Of a DNA stretch of 60,081 nt, positions 47,968 through 56,178 are shown one piece after another (position 1 is the stretch's first letter; every line of letters starts with the position of its first letter). A program made the translations under genes and the position numbers. Source of the DNA: an uncultured Bacteroides sp. (GTDB lineage: Bacteria; Bacteroidota; Bacteroidia; Bacteroidales; Bacteroidaceae); NCBI GenBank assembly GCA_949288585.1, contig CASEKR010000021.1:1-60081 (forward strand). Direction: 5' to 3'. The notes beneath the pieces are model-generated. The model had not been told where the DNA came from. It did no database searches and saw only the letters and a list, made by a program, of their open reading frames with translations.

Positions 47968-48008
47968 CAGACATGAAATCATTCAACAACCCAAAAGGAA
48001 TCAATAGT

Positions 48009-49526
48009 ATGAAAAGATATAAGATTTACGCAATAGCCCTCCTGACGGGCTTGCTCCAGACGGCGTGCAGCGATATGTTCGACAAGAAGCCGCTGGGCGC
48101 TTACACAGAAGACGACCTGACCGGCGGTACGTATGAAACGGAAGTATTCAGCATGTACGCCGACCTGCGCGGTTTCCACCTGACCACCGGCAACACAGCC
48201 ATGGCCATTCACAGCTACCGCTCGGAAGATGCCGAGAAAGGCAGCACCGCCTCCGACGGCGCCGCCACAGGCCAGATGTACGACGACTTCGAATACTCGG
48301 CCAGCGACGGCATGTTGCAAAGCTATTGGGAAGCCAACTACAACCTCATCCACAAGGTGAACAGCCTGCTGGACGAAATGGAACAAAACAGCAGCCTGAC
48401 GCAAGGCGACCTCGTCAACCAGGGCGAAGCCCGCTTCATGCGCGCCTTCTGCTACTTCAACCTGGTGCGCGCCTTCGGCGAAGTGCCCCTGATTGACTTC
48501 AAGGTGAACGAAGCCGGCGACGCCAACGTGCCCAAATCATCCGAGGCAGACATCTACCAACTGATAGACGAAGACCTCACCTTTGCAGAGAGCAACCTGC
48601 CTCCCACGTGGGAAGCACAGTACGTAGGCCGCCTGACCTGGGGCGCCGCCCGCTCGCTCCACGCCCGCACCTACATGATGCGCAACGACTGGCCCAACAT
48701 GCGCGCAGCCGCCGAAGCCGTGATTACCTCCGGATTGTACGACCTGAAAACGCCCTACAACAAGATTTTCCGCGAAGACGGCGAGAACTGCTCGGAATCT
48801 ATCCTCGAGCTGCAATGCACCGCCACCGAAGCCCTGCCCGGCAGCAACGAAATAGGCAGCCAGTATGCCAGCGTGCAAGGCGTGCGCGGAGCCGGCGACT
48901 GGAACCTCGGATGGGGACACCACACACCGACGCAGAACTTAGCCGACGCCTTCGAAGAGGGAGACCCGCGCAAGGACGAGACGCTGCTCTACTTCTACCG
49001 CACGGGCGAAGATCCCAGCACTTGCCCGGCCAACGAGCCTTGGGGTGAAAAGCCTGTGGCCAACGCAGACGTATTAAATAAGTATTATAATAAGAAGGCT
49101 TACACCAACCCCGAATGGCGTACCCGTTTTACTAAAGGAGGCTATTGGGTCAACATCCGCCTCATCCGCTTTGCCGACGTGGTGCTGATGGCTGCCGAAG
49201 CCGCCTGCGAACTGAACGACCTGAGCGCTGCCAGGGAATACCTCGAAATGGTGCGCGCCCGCGCCCGGGGCAACAACATCGGCATACTGCCCGAAGTGAC
49301 CACCGACGACCAGGCCGAACTGCGTGACGCCATCCGCCACGAACGCCGCGTCGAACTGGGTATGGAAGGCGACCGCTTCTACGACCTCGTGCGCTGGGGC
49401 ATCGCCTCCGACGTGCTGCACGCTGCCGGAAAAACCGGCTACCAGGCCAAACACGCCCTGCTGCCCCTGCCGCAGAACGAAGTAGACAAATCGAACGGAG
49501 TATTAGTACAGAATCCTAACTATTAA
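48009..49526 (+). CDS. SusD/RagB-family glycan-binding lipoprotein
   Basis: Outer-membrane lipoprotein lid of the SusC transporter. 505 aa from ATG 48009; the lipobox is LLQTACSD. TPR-type helices and the RagB/SusD core are visible, for example GEARFMRAFCYFNLVRAFGE and LVRWGIASDVL. The C-terminus HALLPLPQNEVDKSNGVLVQ matches the family ending. An upstream ATG at 47973 would delay the signal peptide and is not used. 41 bp after susC. Confidence 0.95.
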   Translation: MKRYKIYAIALLTGLLQTACSDMFDKKPLGAYTEDDLTGGTYETEVFSMYADLRGFHLTTGNTAMAIHSYRSEDAEKGSTASDGAATGQMYDDFEYSASDGMLQSYWEANYNLIHKVNSLLDEMEQNSSLTQGDLVNQGEARFMRAFCYFNLVRAFGEVPLIDFKVNEAGDANVPKSSEADIYQLIDEDLTFAESNLPPTWEAQYVGRLTWGAARSLHARTYMMRNDWPNMRAAAEAVITSGLYDLKTPYNKIFREDGENCSESILELQCTATEALPGSNEIGSQYASVQGVRGAGDWNLGWGHHTPTQNLADAFEEGDPRKDETLLYFYRTGEDPSTCPANEPWGEKPVANADVLNKYYNKKAYTNPEWRTRFTKGGYWVNIRLIRFADVVLMAAEAACELNDLSAAREYLEMVRARARGNNIGILPEVTTDDQAELRDAIRHERRVELGMEGDRFYDLVRWGIASDVLHAAGKTGYQAKHALLPLPQNEVDKSNGVLVQNPNY

Positions 49527-49538
49527 AGAACAAAGATT

Positions 49539-50381
49539 ATGAAGAAACATGATATCTCTTCGCTGGCCTGCGGACTGGCGATGCTGGCACTGACGTCTTG
49601 CTTCCAAGACATGGACCATCCGGGCTTCGACTACCCGGAAAGCACGGGAACAGCTCCCGAAACCTCCCTGCTGATGTACCTGCCTTTTGACGAGGAGGAC
49701 ATCCGCGACAAGGGCGAATGGGGATTCATCGTGGCCGACAACGGCAACGCCAAATTCTCGGCCGACGCCGTCAGCGGCATGTCCTACCTGGGCGCTTCCG
49801 ACTCCTACATCCTGGGACGTACCCCGTCCATCTTAGGCGACGGCCTCGCCGACCTGGGCAGTTGCACGGTGGCCTTCTGGATGAAAGCAGAGAAGAACAA
49901 CCCCGCCTACGGCATCTTCAGCATCCCCAACACCAACACGTTCTGGGGCAATTTTGACATCTACTTAGAAAACCACAACAGCCAAACGGAAGCCTACTTC
50001 AAGATGCACTTGTACACCTGCAACGCGACACAAGACAACATAGAGAAATGGGTAGAAGCCAAGGTGGAAAACGTGTTCGGCACAGAATGGGTGCACATGG
50101 CTTTCGTATATGACGGAAACACCTCGACGATGACCGTGTACCGCAACGGGGAAGTGGCCGTCACGCAAGACTTGGCCGGCTATGGCCCGCTGAAGTTCAA
50201 AGACGTGGGAGAATCTGTGGCCGTCGGCGCCTTCCAGTTCTCCACGACGCCCAGCCTGACCACAAACACGGGCGCACAGAGTTGGGCATCCAACTTCATC
50301 GGACAACTGGACCAATTCCGTTTCTACAACGCGGCCTTGCCCGCCAGCGACATCCAGGCTTTATATGCCAACAAAGAATAA
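49539..50381 (+). CDS. LamG/concanavalin-A-like surface lipoprotein
   Basis: 280-aa lipoprotein (lipobox LALTSC) with a LamG-like jelly-roll domain (about 45-275): LLMYLPFDEEDIRDKGEWGF, CTVAFWMKAEKNNPAYGIFS, WVHMAFVYDGNTSTMTVYRN, GQLDQFRFYNAAL. Position after SusD suggests a surface glycan-binding protein that captures the polysaccharide. No catalytic residues can be pointed out. Only 12 bp after susD, so cotranscribed. Confidence 0.8.
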   Translation: MKKHDISSLACGLAMLALTSCFQDMDHPGFDYPESTGTAPETSLLMYLPFDEEDIRDKGEWGFIVADNGNAKFSADAVSGMSYLGASDSYILGRTPSILGDGLADLGSCTVAFWMKAEKNNPAYGIFSIPNTNTFWGNFDIYLENHNSQTEAYFKMHLYTCNATQDNIEKWVEAKVENVFGTEWVHMAFVYDGNTSTMTVYRNGEVAVTQDLAGYGPLKFKDVGESVAVGAFQFSTTPSLTTNTGAQSWASNFIGQLDQFRFYNAALPASDIQALYANKE

Positions 50382-50387
50382 GCCCGC

Positions 50388-52043
50388 ATGAAAGCAAAAG
50401 CATTCTATCTCTTACTATGCTTGGCCGGACTGTCGGCAGCTTGCAGCAGTAGCGAGGACGGCCCCGAGAGCCGTCCCGCTTTCAAGCTGGAGAGCATCAC
50501 CATCGGAGAGGCAGCCGACCAGGCTGCCTTCACCGATGTCTCTCCCGACGCCACCATCGGGCTGCGCTTCTCCGACGCCGTGGACGAAAGCACCCTCCGG
50601 GCCAACATCCTGCTGACCACGGGCAACGACAAGGTGGAATACAGTTACGCCCTGCCCACGCCCCAACAGGTGAACATTGTCCCCACGGAAAAGCTGAAGA
50701 ACTCCACGACCTACAAACTGGTGGTCAACCCGGGCATCAAATCAGCATCCGGCACCCTGCTGGAAAGCGGCCGCACCTGCACCCTGGAGACAGGCATAGA
50801 CAACACGGACAAGTTCGACCGCATCCCGACGGAAGACCTGCTCACCCAGGTGCAGAAACAGACGTTCGGCTACTTCTGGGACTTCGGCCACGAGCACTGC
50901 GGCATGGCCCGCGAACGTTCCACCTCAGGCAACACCGTCACTACCGGCGGCACGGGATTCGGCGTCATGGCCATACTGGCAGCTGCCGAACGCGGCTTCG
51001 TCAGCCGGGTAGAAGCCCTGCAACGCATCCAGCGGATTGTCACCTTCCTCGACGAAGAATGCACCTCCTACCACGGCGCCTTCTCCCACTGGATTAACGG
51101 AGCGACGGGCGACACCCAGCCTTTCAGCCAGCAGGACAACGGGGCCGACCTGGTGGAAACCGCCTTCCTCTTCCAAGGCCTGCTCACGGCACGTGCCTAC
51201 TTTGACGGAGCCGACACGGGAGAAGCCAAACTCCGCGATGACATCACCCGCCTGTGGGAAGCCATCGAATGGACTTGGTTCCAGAAAGACGGCGGAAACG
51301 CCCTTTACTGGCACTGGAGTCCGGACTACGGCTGGGCCATGAACCTGCCCGTGCGCGGCTGGAACGAAGGCCTCATCGTCTACGTGCTGGCCGCCTCGTC
51401 GCCCACGCATCCCATCGGCCGCGAAGTGTACGAACAAGGCTGGGCCAACGGGGGCGCCATCCGCAACGGCCAGTCCTACTACGGCATCACCCTGCCGCTG
51501 GGCTCGGAGAAAGGCGGCCCGCTGTTCTTCACGCACTACTCTTTCTTAGGGCTGTGCCCCGAAGGGCTGCAAGACCAGTATGCCGACTATTGGGAACAGA
51601 ACCGCAACCACACGCTCATCAACTACAACCACTGCGTGGAAAACCCCAATGGCTTTGCCGGATACGGGCCTTCCTGCTGGGGACTGACAGCCAGCGACGG
51701 CAATGAAGGCTACTCCGCCTGGTCGCCCACCAACGACCACGGGGTCATCGCCCCCACCGCCGCCCTCTCCGCCTTCCCCTACACGCCGGAAGAGTCCACC
51801 GCCGCTTTGGAGTACTTCTACTACAAGCTGGGCGACAAGCTGTGGCAAGAATACGGCTTCGTAGACGCATTCAACCTGGGCGCCGAATGGTATGACGACC
51901 AATACCTGGCCATCGACCAAGGGCCCATCATTGTCATGATAGAGAACTACCGCACCAAGCTGCTTTGGGACTTGTTCATGAACATACCGGAGATACAGGC
52001 CGGGCTGAAGAAACTGGGATTCACTTCGCCCTACCTGTCCTGA
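50388..52043 (+). CDS. GH144-type glycoamylase-family enzyme, probable endo-beta-1,2-glucanase
   Basis: 551-aa lipoprotein (lipobox GLSAACSSS). An N-terminal bacterial Ig-like domain (about 35-135) precedes an (alpha/alpha)6 catalytic domain (about 145-545) with TFGYFWDFGHEHCGMARERS, TGGTGFGVMAILAA, GWNEGLIVYVLAASSP, FFTHYSFLGLCPEGLQDQYA and DQGPIIVMIENYRTKLLWDL. These mark the glycoamylase-like family that contains GH144 endo-beta-1,2-glucanases. The product, sophoro-oligosaccharides, would fit uptake by the SusCD pair. Other beta-glucans cannot be excluded. Starts 6 bp after the LamG protein. Confidence 0.8.
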   Translation: MKAKAFYLLLCLAGLSAACSSSEDGPESRPAFKLESITIGEAADQAAFTDVSPDATIGLRFSDAVDESTLRANILLTTGNDKVEYSYALPTPQQVNIVPTEKLKNSTTYKLVVNPGIKSASGTLLESGRTCTLETGIDNTDKFDRIPTEDLLTQVQKQTFGYFWDFGHEHCGMARERSTSGNTVTTGGTGFGVMAILAAAERGFVSRVEALQRIQRIVTFLDEECTSYHGAFSHWINGATGDTQPFSQQDNGADLVETAFLFQGLLTARAYFDGADTGEAKLRDDITRLWEAIEWTWFQKDGGNALYWHWSPDYGWAMNLPVRGWNEGLIVYVLAASSPTHPIGREVYEQGWANGGAIRNGQSYYGITLPLGSEKGGPLFFTHYSFLGLCPEGLQDQYADYWEQNRNHTLINYNHCVENPNGFAGYGPSCWGLTASDGNEGYSAWSPTNDHGVIAPTAALSAFPYTPEESTAALEYFYYKLGDKLWQEYGFVDAFNLGAEWYDDQYLAIDQGPIIVMIENYRTKLLWDLFMNIPEIQAGLKKLGFTSPYLS

Positions 52044-52051
52044 ACATCCAT

Positions 52052-52188
52052 ACGGAAGGGATACCCTTTCTGCCAGACGGAAGAGACGCCACACGGGACT
52101 GACGGCACACACCGGCAGCCCGGTTCAATAGGTAAAAAGAATAGCAGGCAACTCTGTCAGGACCATTTGGCGAGGGTAACCCTTCCGT
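52052..52188. repeat. Inverted repeat at the end of the polysaccharide locus
   Basis: ACGGAAGGGATACCC (52052-52066) pairs with GGGTAACCCTTCCGT (52174-52188) with one mismatch across about 107 nt, between two convergent genes. It may act in termination; no T-run is obvious. Confidence 0.4.
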
Positions 52189-52209
52189 TTTCCATTTCCA
52201 CAACCGCCC

Positions 52210-52842
52210 TCATTTCCGGCCGAAATCCGCCGGAATTTCCCCCCACTGGTCCGTCTCCCACTTACGCAAAGGGGTGGAATACTCATTCTCGCGCAACCAC
52301 TTCTCCGCACGCTCAATCAACTGGAACAACGGTTCGCTCCGCGCGTCGCGGGGGAGCATGGTCTTACACCGTTTCTGCCGCACCCAGGAGAGGGCGTTCC
52401 GGCTGTCGCTGTAAACAGGCATCTCCAGCCCCTTCTGCTTCAACAGGGCCAGGGCATGGACAATGGCCAGGAATTCGCCGATGTTGTTCGTGCCATACAG
52501 CGGTCCAAAGTGGAACACCTGCTGGAAACTGGGCAGATGCACCCCCCGGTACTCCATCTGCCCCGGATTGCCGCTGCACGCCGCGTCCACGGCCAGCGCA
52601 TTTCCCTCCAAATCGGGCGGCAAGACGGGCGAAGCAGGACGCCGAGGCTCGCGCGAGGGCTGCGCGGGACGGATATAATCCCCGGCTCCTGCGGCAAACG
52701 CCTCTTCCGCCTCCTCCAGCGTGTCGAACGACTTATACTTGGCGCCCGCATACCCTTTGGTCTGCAACTGGCACTCCGTCCAACTGCGGTAGATGCCGGG
52801 CGCAACCCCGGCCCACACAACGTAATATTTCTGCTTGTTCAT
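52210..52842 (-). CDS. Ribonuclease H with viroplasmin (caulimovirus VI-type) N-terminal domain
   Basis: Cleaves RNA in RNA/DNA hybrids. 210 aa: an N-terminal viroplasmin-like domain (MNKQKYYVVWAGVAPGIYRS, about 1-60; binds duplex nucleic acid in relatives) and an RNase H fold (about 75-210). The fold carries AVDAACSGNPG (first Asp), GEFLAIVHAL (Glu), VYSDSRNALSW (Asp) and DFGRK at the end (last Asp). Usually a stand-alone gene in Bacteroides. Here it begins 6 nt after the stop of the PD-(D/E)XK-like gene and is the last gene of a three-gene operon. Confidence 0.9.
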   Translation of the reverse strand: MNKQKYYVVWAGVAPGIYRSWTECQLQTKGYAGAKYKSFDTLEEAEEAFAAGAGDYIRPAQPSREPRRPASPVLPPDLEGNALAVDAACSGNPGQMEYRGVHLPSFQQVFHFGPLYGTNNIGEFLAIVHALALLKQKGLEMPVYSDSRNALSWVRQKRCKTMLPRDARSEPLFQLIERAEKWLRENEYSTPLRKWETDQWGEIPADFGRK

Positions 52843-52848
52843 AAGAAA

Positions 52849-53445
52849 TCACAAATTCTTCAAGAGGGAATCAAAATCCCGGCAATTGACATAACGCTTC
52901 CGCACTCCGCCAATCTCCATCAGTTTCTTGCGCAACGCATCATTGCACAGCCGGAACCACTTGGAAGAAGTCTCCGCCAACGCCTCCAGGCTGAACGCCA
53001 AAGATTCCAGCGGGTCCTTCTCCACCTCAATGTCTGTCACCAGCACATAGACGAAAGGCATCTCATCAAAACAATGCCCGTCACGGCTGAGTTCCGTACA
53101 GATGCACAGGCTATTGTCAAGTTTCCCCTGCAAATCATATTTTTCTACCTGTTTCTCAATCTTGCCTTCTGTCACCTCCGCATGTTCCAAGAACATTTCC
53201 CAGCCTTTGATTTCAACAAAACAGAAGCACGTTCCCTTGCTGTTCACGGCCACTCCGTCTACTGAAGGCTTAGGAGCCATCCCGGCATGATGCAAACGCT
53301 CTACCTGGTCAAAATCCACCAACTCGCCTGACGAACCAGACAGGCACCTACGGCCCTCCCGGCAAGGCTTGTGAAGGCCGCACAACGTAGAGGCAAGCCC
53401 AGGATAAGTCTTTTTTATCAGTTCATACAGTTCTCTGGCCGTCAT
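52849..53445 (-). CDS. Small protein with a possible PD-(D/E)XK nuclease core
   Basis: 198-aa protein I do not recognise as a named family. It begins MTARELYELIKKTYPGLAST. The segment VDGVAVNSKG followed by CFCFVEIKGW has the Asp and Glu-x-Lys spacing of a PD-(D/E)XK nuclease core, with an acidic helix before it (ELVDFDQVERL) and an amphipathic helix after it (EKQVEKYDLQGKL). No signal peptide or membrane segment. Its start lies 6 nt after the stop of the ATPase gene and its stop 6 nt before the RNase H start, so it is an operon member. Nuclease activity is inference; a non-catalytic partner of the ATPase is possible. Confidence 0.6.
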   Translation of the reverse strand: MTARELYELIKKTYPGLASTLCGLHKPCREGRRCLSGSSGELVDFDQVERLHHAGMAPKPSVDGVAVNSKGTCFCFVEIKGWEMFLEHAEVTEGKIEKQVEKYDLQGKLDNSLCICTELSRDGHCFDEMPFVYVLVTDIEVEKDPLESLAFSLEALAETSSKWFRLCNDALRKKLMEIGGVRKRYVNCRDFDSLLKNL

Positions 53446-53451
53446 AGCACA

Positions 53452-54768
53452 TCAATATCCTCCCGGCTCTGCCTCCCCGATGTTCATAATCCGGTTCAAC
53501 GGCTCCGCCAATTTCCTGAATACGCGGTTCAAGTCATCCGTCACATTTTCGAACACCGACAGGCCATCGGCGCCTTCGACCAGGTAGTAGTTGACGAAAG
53601 GCTCCATCTGATGCCTGGCAGCAAAATAGCGGACCCCCTGGATGAAATAAGGGCTATGCGTACTGATAAGCACAGGTATGCCGGCCTTGGCCAGTTCCAC
53701 CAGCACGTTGGCAAACTCCACTTGCCACTCGGGATGCAAATGGTTTTCCGGCTCATCCCAAATAAGAATGCGGTTTTCGTCAATGGCGCCTATCTCAAGC
53801 AACATCTGCACCAATCCGAAACTTTTGATGCCCGAAGCCACGTTGATAGGAGAAAAACTCACGCCGTCGCGGGCAAAGAGCAGCCTGCGGGAAGTGTCGT
53901 CATACTCAAAACGCCCGCCGATGATAGGTTCCACCTCCACAGAATCCGCCAACGCACCCGGAACGGCCAACATCCGCAGCGAGTTCACCTTCTCCATCAA
54001 GTCCTTGATGTGGATAGGCACCATAGGCCGCATCGAAGCCGCCCGCCTGTCCATCTCGCGGAAAGCCGAAGCGTAGAGTAACGAATCCAGGAAATGCAAA
54101 TACAGCGGAGACTCCACATAAGTGGCATCTTGCAGGAACTCACCATCCGAAACCTCCACATGCTTCACCCGGTCGTCGTGCAAGATATACGACAAACAAT
54201 GCTTGCCCGAATCGTCCATCTGCAGTTCCACCCGCGACTGCTCCGTATGATAACTGCAGATTTTGTTCATGAACTCCGACTCGATGAAATACTGGATCTC
54301 CGTGGTCATGCCTGCACTACGGTCTCCGGCATGGGTCAGGCAGATACGGATATTCTCCATATCGTCCAGCATCAACTTCCTGACACGCGGCGTCGCCCCC
54401 TCCAATTGCCGGATTTCCCTGATGTGCGGCTGCAAGAAGTCGTCCAACCTTCCCGCCCGGTTGGCTTCTTCCAGCGCACGGATAAAGTCCGGGATCTGTG
54501 AAGGGAAGGCACTGCCTTTCCCTGTCCTCCGGAAAGGAAAGGTACTGGAAAGCATACGCTTGTACAACGAGCCGACATACTTCTCCAGCAACGAGTCCTT
54601 CTCGCGGAGGGAAGGGGCATCCACATTCCCCAAGGCTTTCACGGTAGAAAACAGCAGTTTCCCCACCGTGCTCTTGCCGGAATCATTCGCCCCCGCCACC
54701 ACGGTCAACCCGTCCAGCAGGATATCCGCCTGGCGGACCTTGTTGATATTCTGTAAGGAAAATCTCAT
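53452..54768 (-). CDS. ABC/SMC-class AAA ATPase (OLD-like, without TOPRIM domain)
   Basis: 438-aa cytoplasmic ATPase. MRFSLQNINKVRQADILLDG leads to Walker A AGANDSGKST. After a long insert of helices (about 70-290) come the signature-like SGIKSFGLVQ, Walker B RILIWDEPENHLHPEW and the switch histidine in LISTHSPYF. This is the AAA_21/AAA_15 layout seen in OLD, RecF-like and Septu-type PtuA ATPases, but no TOPRIM domain follows. I chose ATG 54766-54768 because a -7 box lies 18 bp upstream. Longer in-frame starts run into the dispersed repeat. First gene of a tight operon with the nuclease-like protein and RNase H. Confidence 0.85.
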   Translation of the reverse strand: MRFSLQNINKVRQADILLDGLTVVAGANDSGKSTVGKLLFSTVKALGNVDAPSLREKDSLLEKYVGSLYKRMLSSTFPFRRTGKGSAFPSQIPDFIRALEEANRAGRLDDFLQPHIREIRQLEGATPRVRKLMLDDMENIRICLTHAGDRSAGMTTEIQYFIESEFMNKICSYHTEQSRVELQMDDSGKHCLSYILHDDRVKHVEVSDGEFLQDATYVESPLYLHFLDSLLYASAFREMDRRAASMRPMVPIHIKDLMEKVNSLRMLAVPGALADSVEVEPIIGGRFEYDDTSRRLLFARDGVSFSPINVASGIKSFGLVQMLLEIGAIDENRILIWDEPENHLHPEWQVEFANVLVELAKAGIPVLISTHSPYFIQGVRYFAARHQMEPFVNYYLVEGADGLSVFENVTDDLNRVFRKLAEPLNRIMNIGEAEPGGY

Positions 54769-54785
54769 TTGGCAAAGCTTTTGCG

Positions 54786-54793
54786 CAAAGGTA
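54786..54793 (-). promoter_or_regulatory. -7 box of the ATPase operon
   Basis: TACCTTTG on the minus strand, 17 bp before the ATG at 54768. Gives a very short leader. Confidence 0.6.
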
Positions 54794-54898
54794 GGCAAAT
54801 TCGCCTTAAAAATCCATCGCCAGGGAGAAAAAATCATCCTCCCACCCCTTTGCCACGCCCACACTTTTCCCCGGCCAACTCCTGTCTTCTCCCTGTCA

Positions 54899-54956
54899 CG
54901 CTCGTTTCCATGCACTCGAACCAATAACGAGCCAATAACGAAGGAATAACGAACCA
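54899..54956 (+). repeat. Dispersed intergenic repeat, copy 2 (CCAATAACGA type)
   Basis: CTCGTTTCCATGC, then CGAACCAATAACGAGCCAAT and further AACGA units, in the same order as at 12480-12550. It lies between the ATPase promoter and the 3' end of the Rpn-family gene. Confidence 0.7.
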
Positions 54957-54993
54957 AGAAAGAAAAACGTCCGCAGAGGCGGGAAGGTTAAGG

Positions 54994-55950
54994 TCACAAT
55001 TTCCCGATGACTTCGGGGGCAAGGCCCGTTGCCCGGGCAATGGCGTCCACAGGCAAGCCCATCTGTCTGAGGTTGCGGGCGACTTCGGCTTTGCCCTCTG
55101 CAAGGCCTTTTTCCATGCCCTCTGCACGGCCTTTCTCCATGCCCTCCGCACGGCCTTTCTCCATGCCCTCTGCACGACCTTTTTCGATGCCTTCCGCACG
55201 ACCTTCCGCAAATCCTTTTTCCATGCCCTCCTTATACCGGCGCAAAGCGCTGTTGACAAGGGTGCATTCCACGCGGATGGAATCCCAGAACTTGTCGTAG
55301 CCTTCCAACTCTGCATCGGTAAAGGCCGATTCTTCCACCTCTGCCAGGGCTTTGTTCACTTCCGGGTTGTCCAGCAATTCCTGGGGCGCCTGGCGGGTCT
55401 GTTCGGAAATCTCGGTCAGGAAGCGCAGCCACAACACCTGCATCTTCTTTTCGCTGTAATTGTGGGGCTTGAACTTGGGCAATTCGATAAACACCAGGTG
55501 CAGGCCGTCTATCACCTTCTCCGTGTGTTCATAATGGACCAGGCGGTAATAATGGTAATACTGCTCCATGTCCGGTTCAAAGATTTCGTTCACCAAGTTG
55601 AGCGAGTAGACAGGTTGCAGCAGGTCATAGTCGTGCGACTTGCCCAGTTGGCGCACATAGGCTTTCGAGGCATTAAACAGCACGCGCATCTGGAACTCCC
55701 TCGACCAGACCATTTGCATCTCCACGATGAACTGGCGGCCACGGGCATCCTTGCAGCGCACGTCCACGATGCTATCCTTGCGCAAGGGATTGTCAGGCAC
55801 CAACTCTGCGGGCAGGTATTCGATGCTCGTCACTTCCTCTTCCGGCGTGTCGAACGGCAGCAGGGCATTGAGCAGGCTGATGACCAGGTCGGGATGTTCG
55901 CCAAAGACTTTCTTGAAAGTCAAGTCGGCTTTCGGGTCTAAATATCTCAT
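54994..55950 (-). CDS. Rpn-family PD-(D/E)XK nuclease (transposase-like)
   Basis: 318-aa recombination-promoting nuclease/transposase-like protein of the PD-(D/E)XK transposase family. MRYLDPKADLTFKKVFGEHP is the classic N-terminus. DSIVDVRCKDARGRQFIVEM supplies the D and E-x-Q/K-type catalytic core, followed by REFQMRVLFNASKAYV. The C-terminal part is an 8-residue repeat (GMEKGRAE type) encoded by 24-bp units at 55092-55187, then a short helix-turn-helix-like end (LPVDAIARATGLAPEVIGKL). Such proteins are numerous in Bacteroides; a transposition role is unproven and some relatives act in defence. Confidence 0.88.
   Translation of the reverse strand: MRYLDPKADLTFKKVFGEHPDLVISLLNALLPFDTPEEEVTSIEYLPAELVPDNPLRKDSIVDVRCKDARGRQFIVEMQMVWSREFQMRVLFNASKAYVRQLGKSHDYDLLQPVYSLNLVNEIFEPDMEQYYHYYRLVHYEHTEKVIDGLHLVFIELPKFKPHNYSEKKMQVLWLRFLTEISEQTRQAPQELLDNPEVNKALAEVEESAFTDAELEGYDKFWDSIRVECTLVNSALRRYKEGMEKGFAEGRAEGIEKGRAEGMEKGRAEGMEKGRAEGMEKGLAEGKAEVARNLRQMGLPVDAIARATGLAPEVIGKL
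55092..55187 (-). repeat. 24-bp tandem repeats inside the Rpn gene
   Basis: Four consecutive units beginning TGCCCTCTG or TGCCCTCCG on the plus strand (55092, 55116, 55140, 55164), followed by a diverged longer unit. They encode GMEKGRAE-type octapeptides and leave the frame intact, so copy number can vary without inactivation. Confidence 0.85.
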
Positions 55951-55995
55951 AACAGGGCTCCTTTCTTTTGTCCTTCTTCCAAAGGTTTACTGCGG

Positions 55996-56003
55996 CAAAG
56001 ATA
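55996..56003 (-). promoter_or_regulatory. -7 box for the Rpn-family gene
   Basis: TATCTTTG on the minus strand, 45 bp before the ATG at 55950. Confidence 0.55.
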
Positions 56004-56178
56004 CTCATTTCCCGATAAATGCCGAGAGATTAGGCAGGGATTTCGCGGAGGGCACGGATTTATTTGCCCAAACAAAAGCCCCCCGCCTCCGCCGCTTGCG
56101 GGGACAGGGAGCTATCAAACAAATAAACGACTCCCGCGCACGGCGAGAGGAGTAACGCCTCACGGCGTGGGATATACA

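Noticed and set aside
44953-47982. 1009-codon open frame antisense to susC
   Set aside because: Valine/glycine/alanine-rich shadow of SusC; no promoter or domain.
54769-54957. N-terminal extension of the ATPase (begins MVRYSFVIGSLLV)
   Set aside because: It is translated from the dispersed repeat and lies upstream of the promoter; the same peptide pattern appears at the other repeat copy.
54994-55950. Rpn-family gene as a complete insertion sequence
   Set aside because: No terminal inverted repeats or target-site duplication visible around it.
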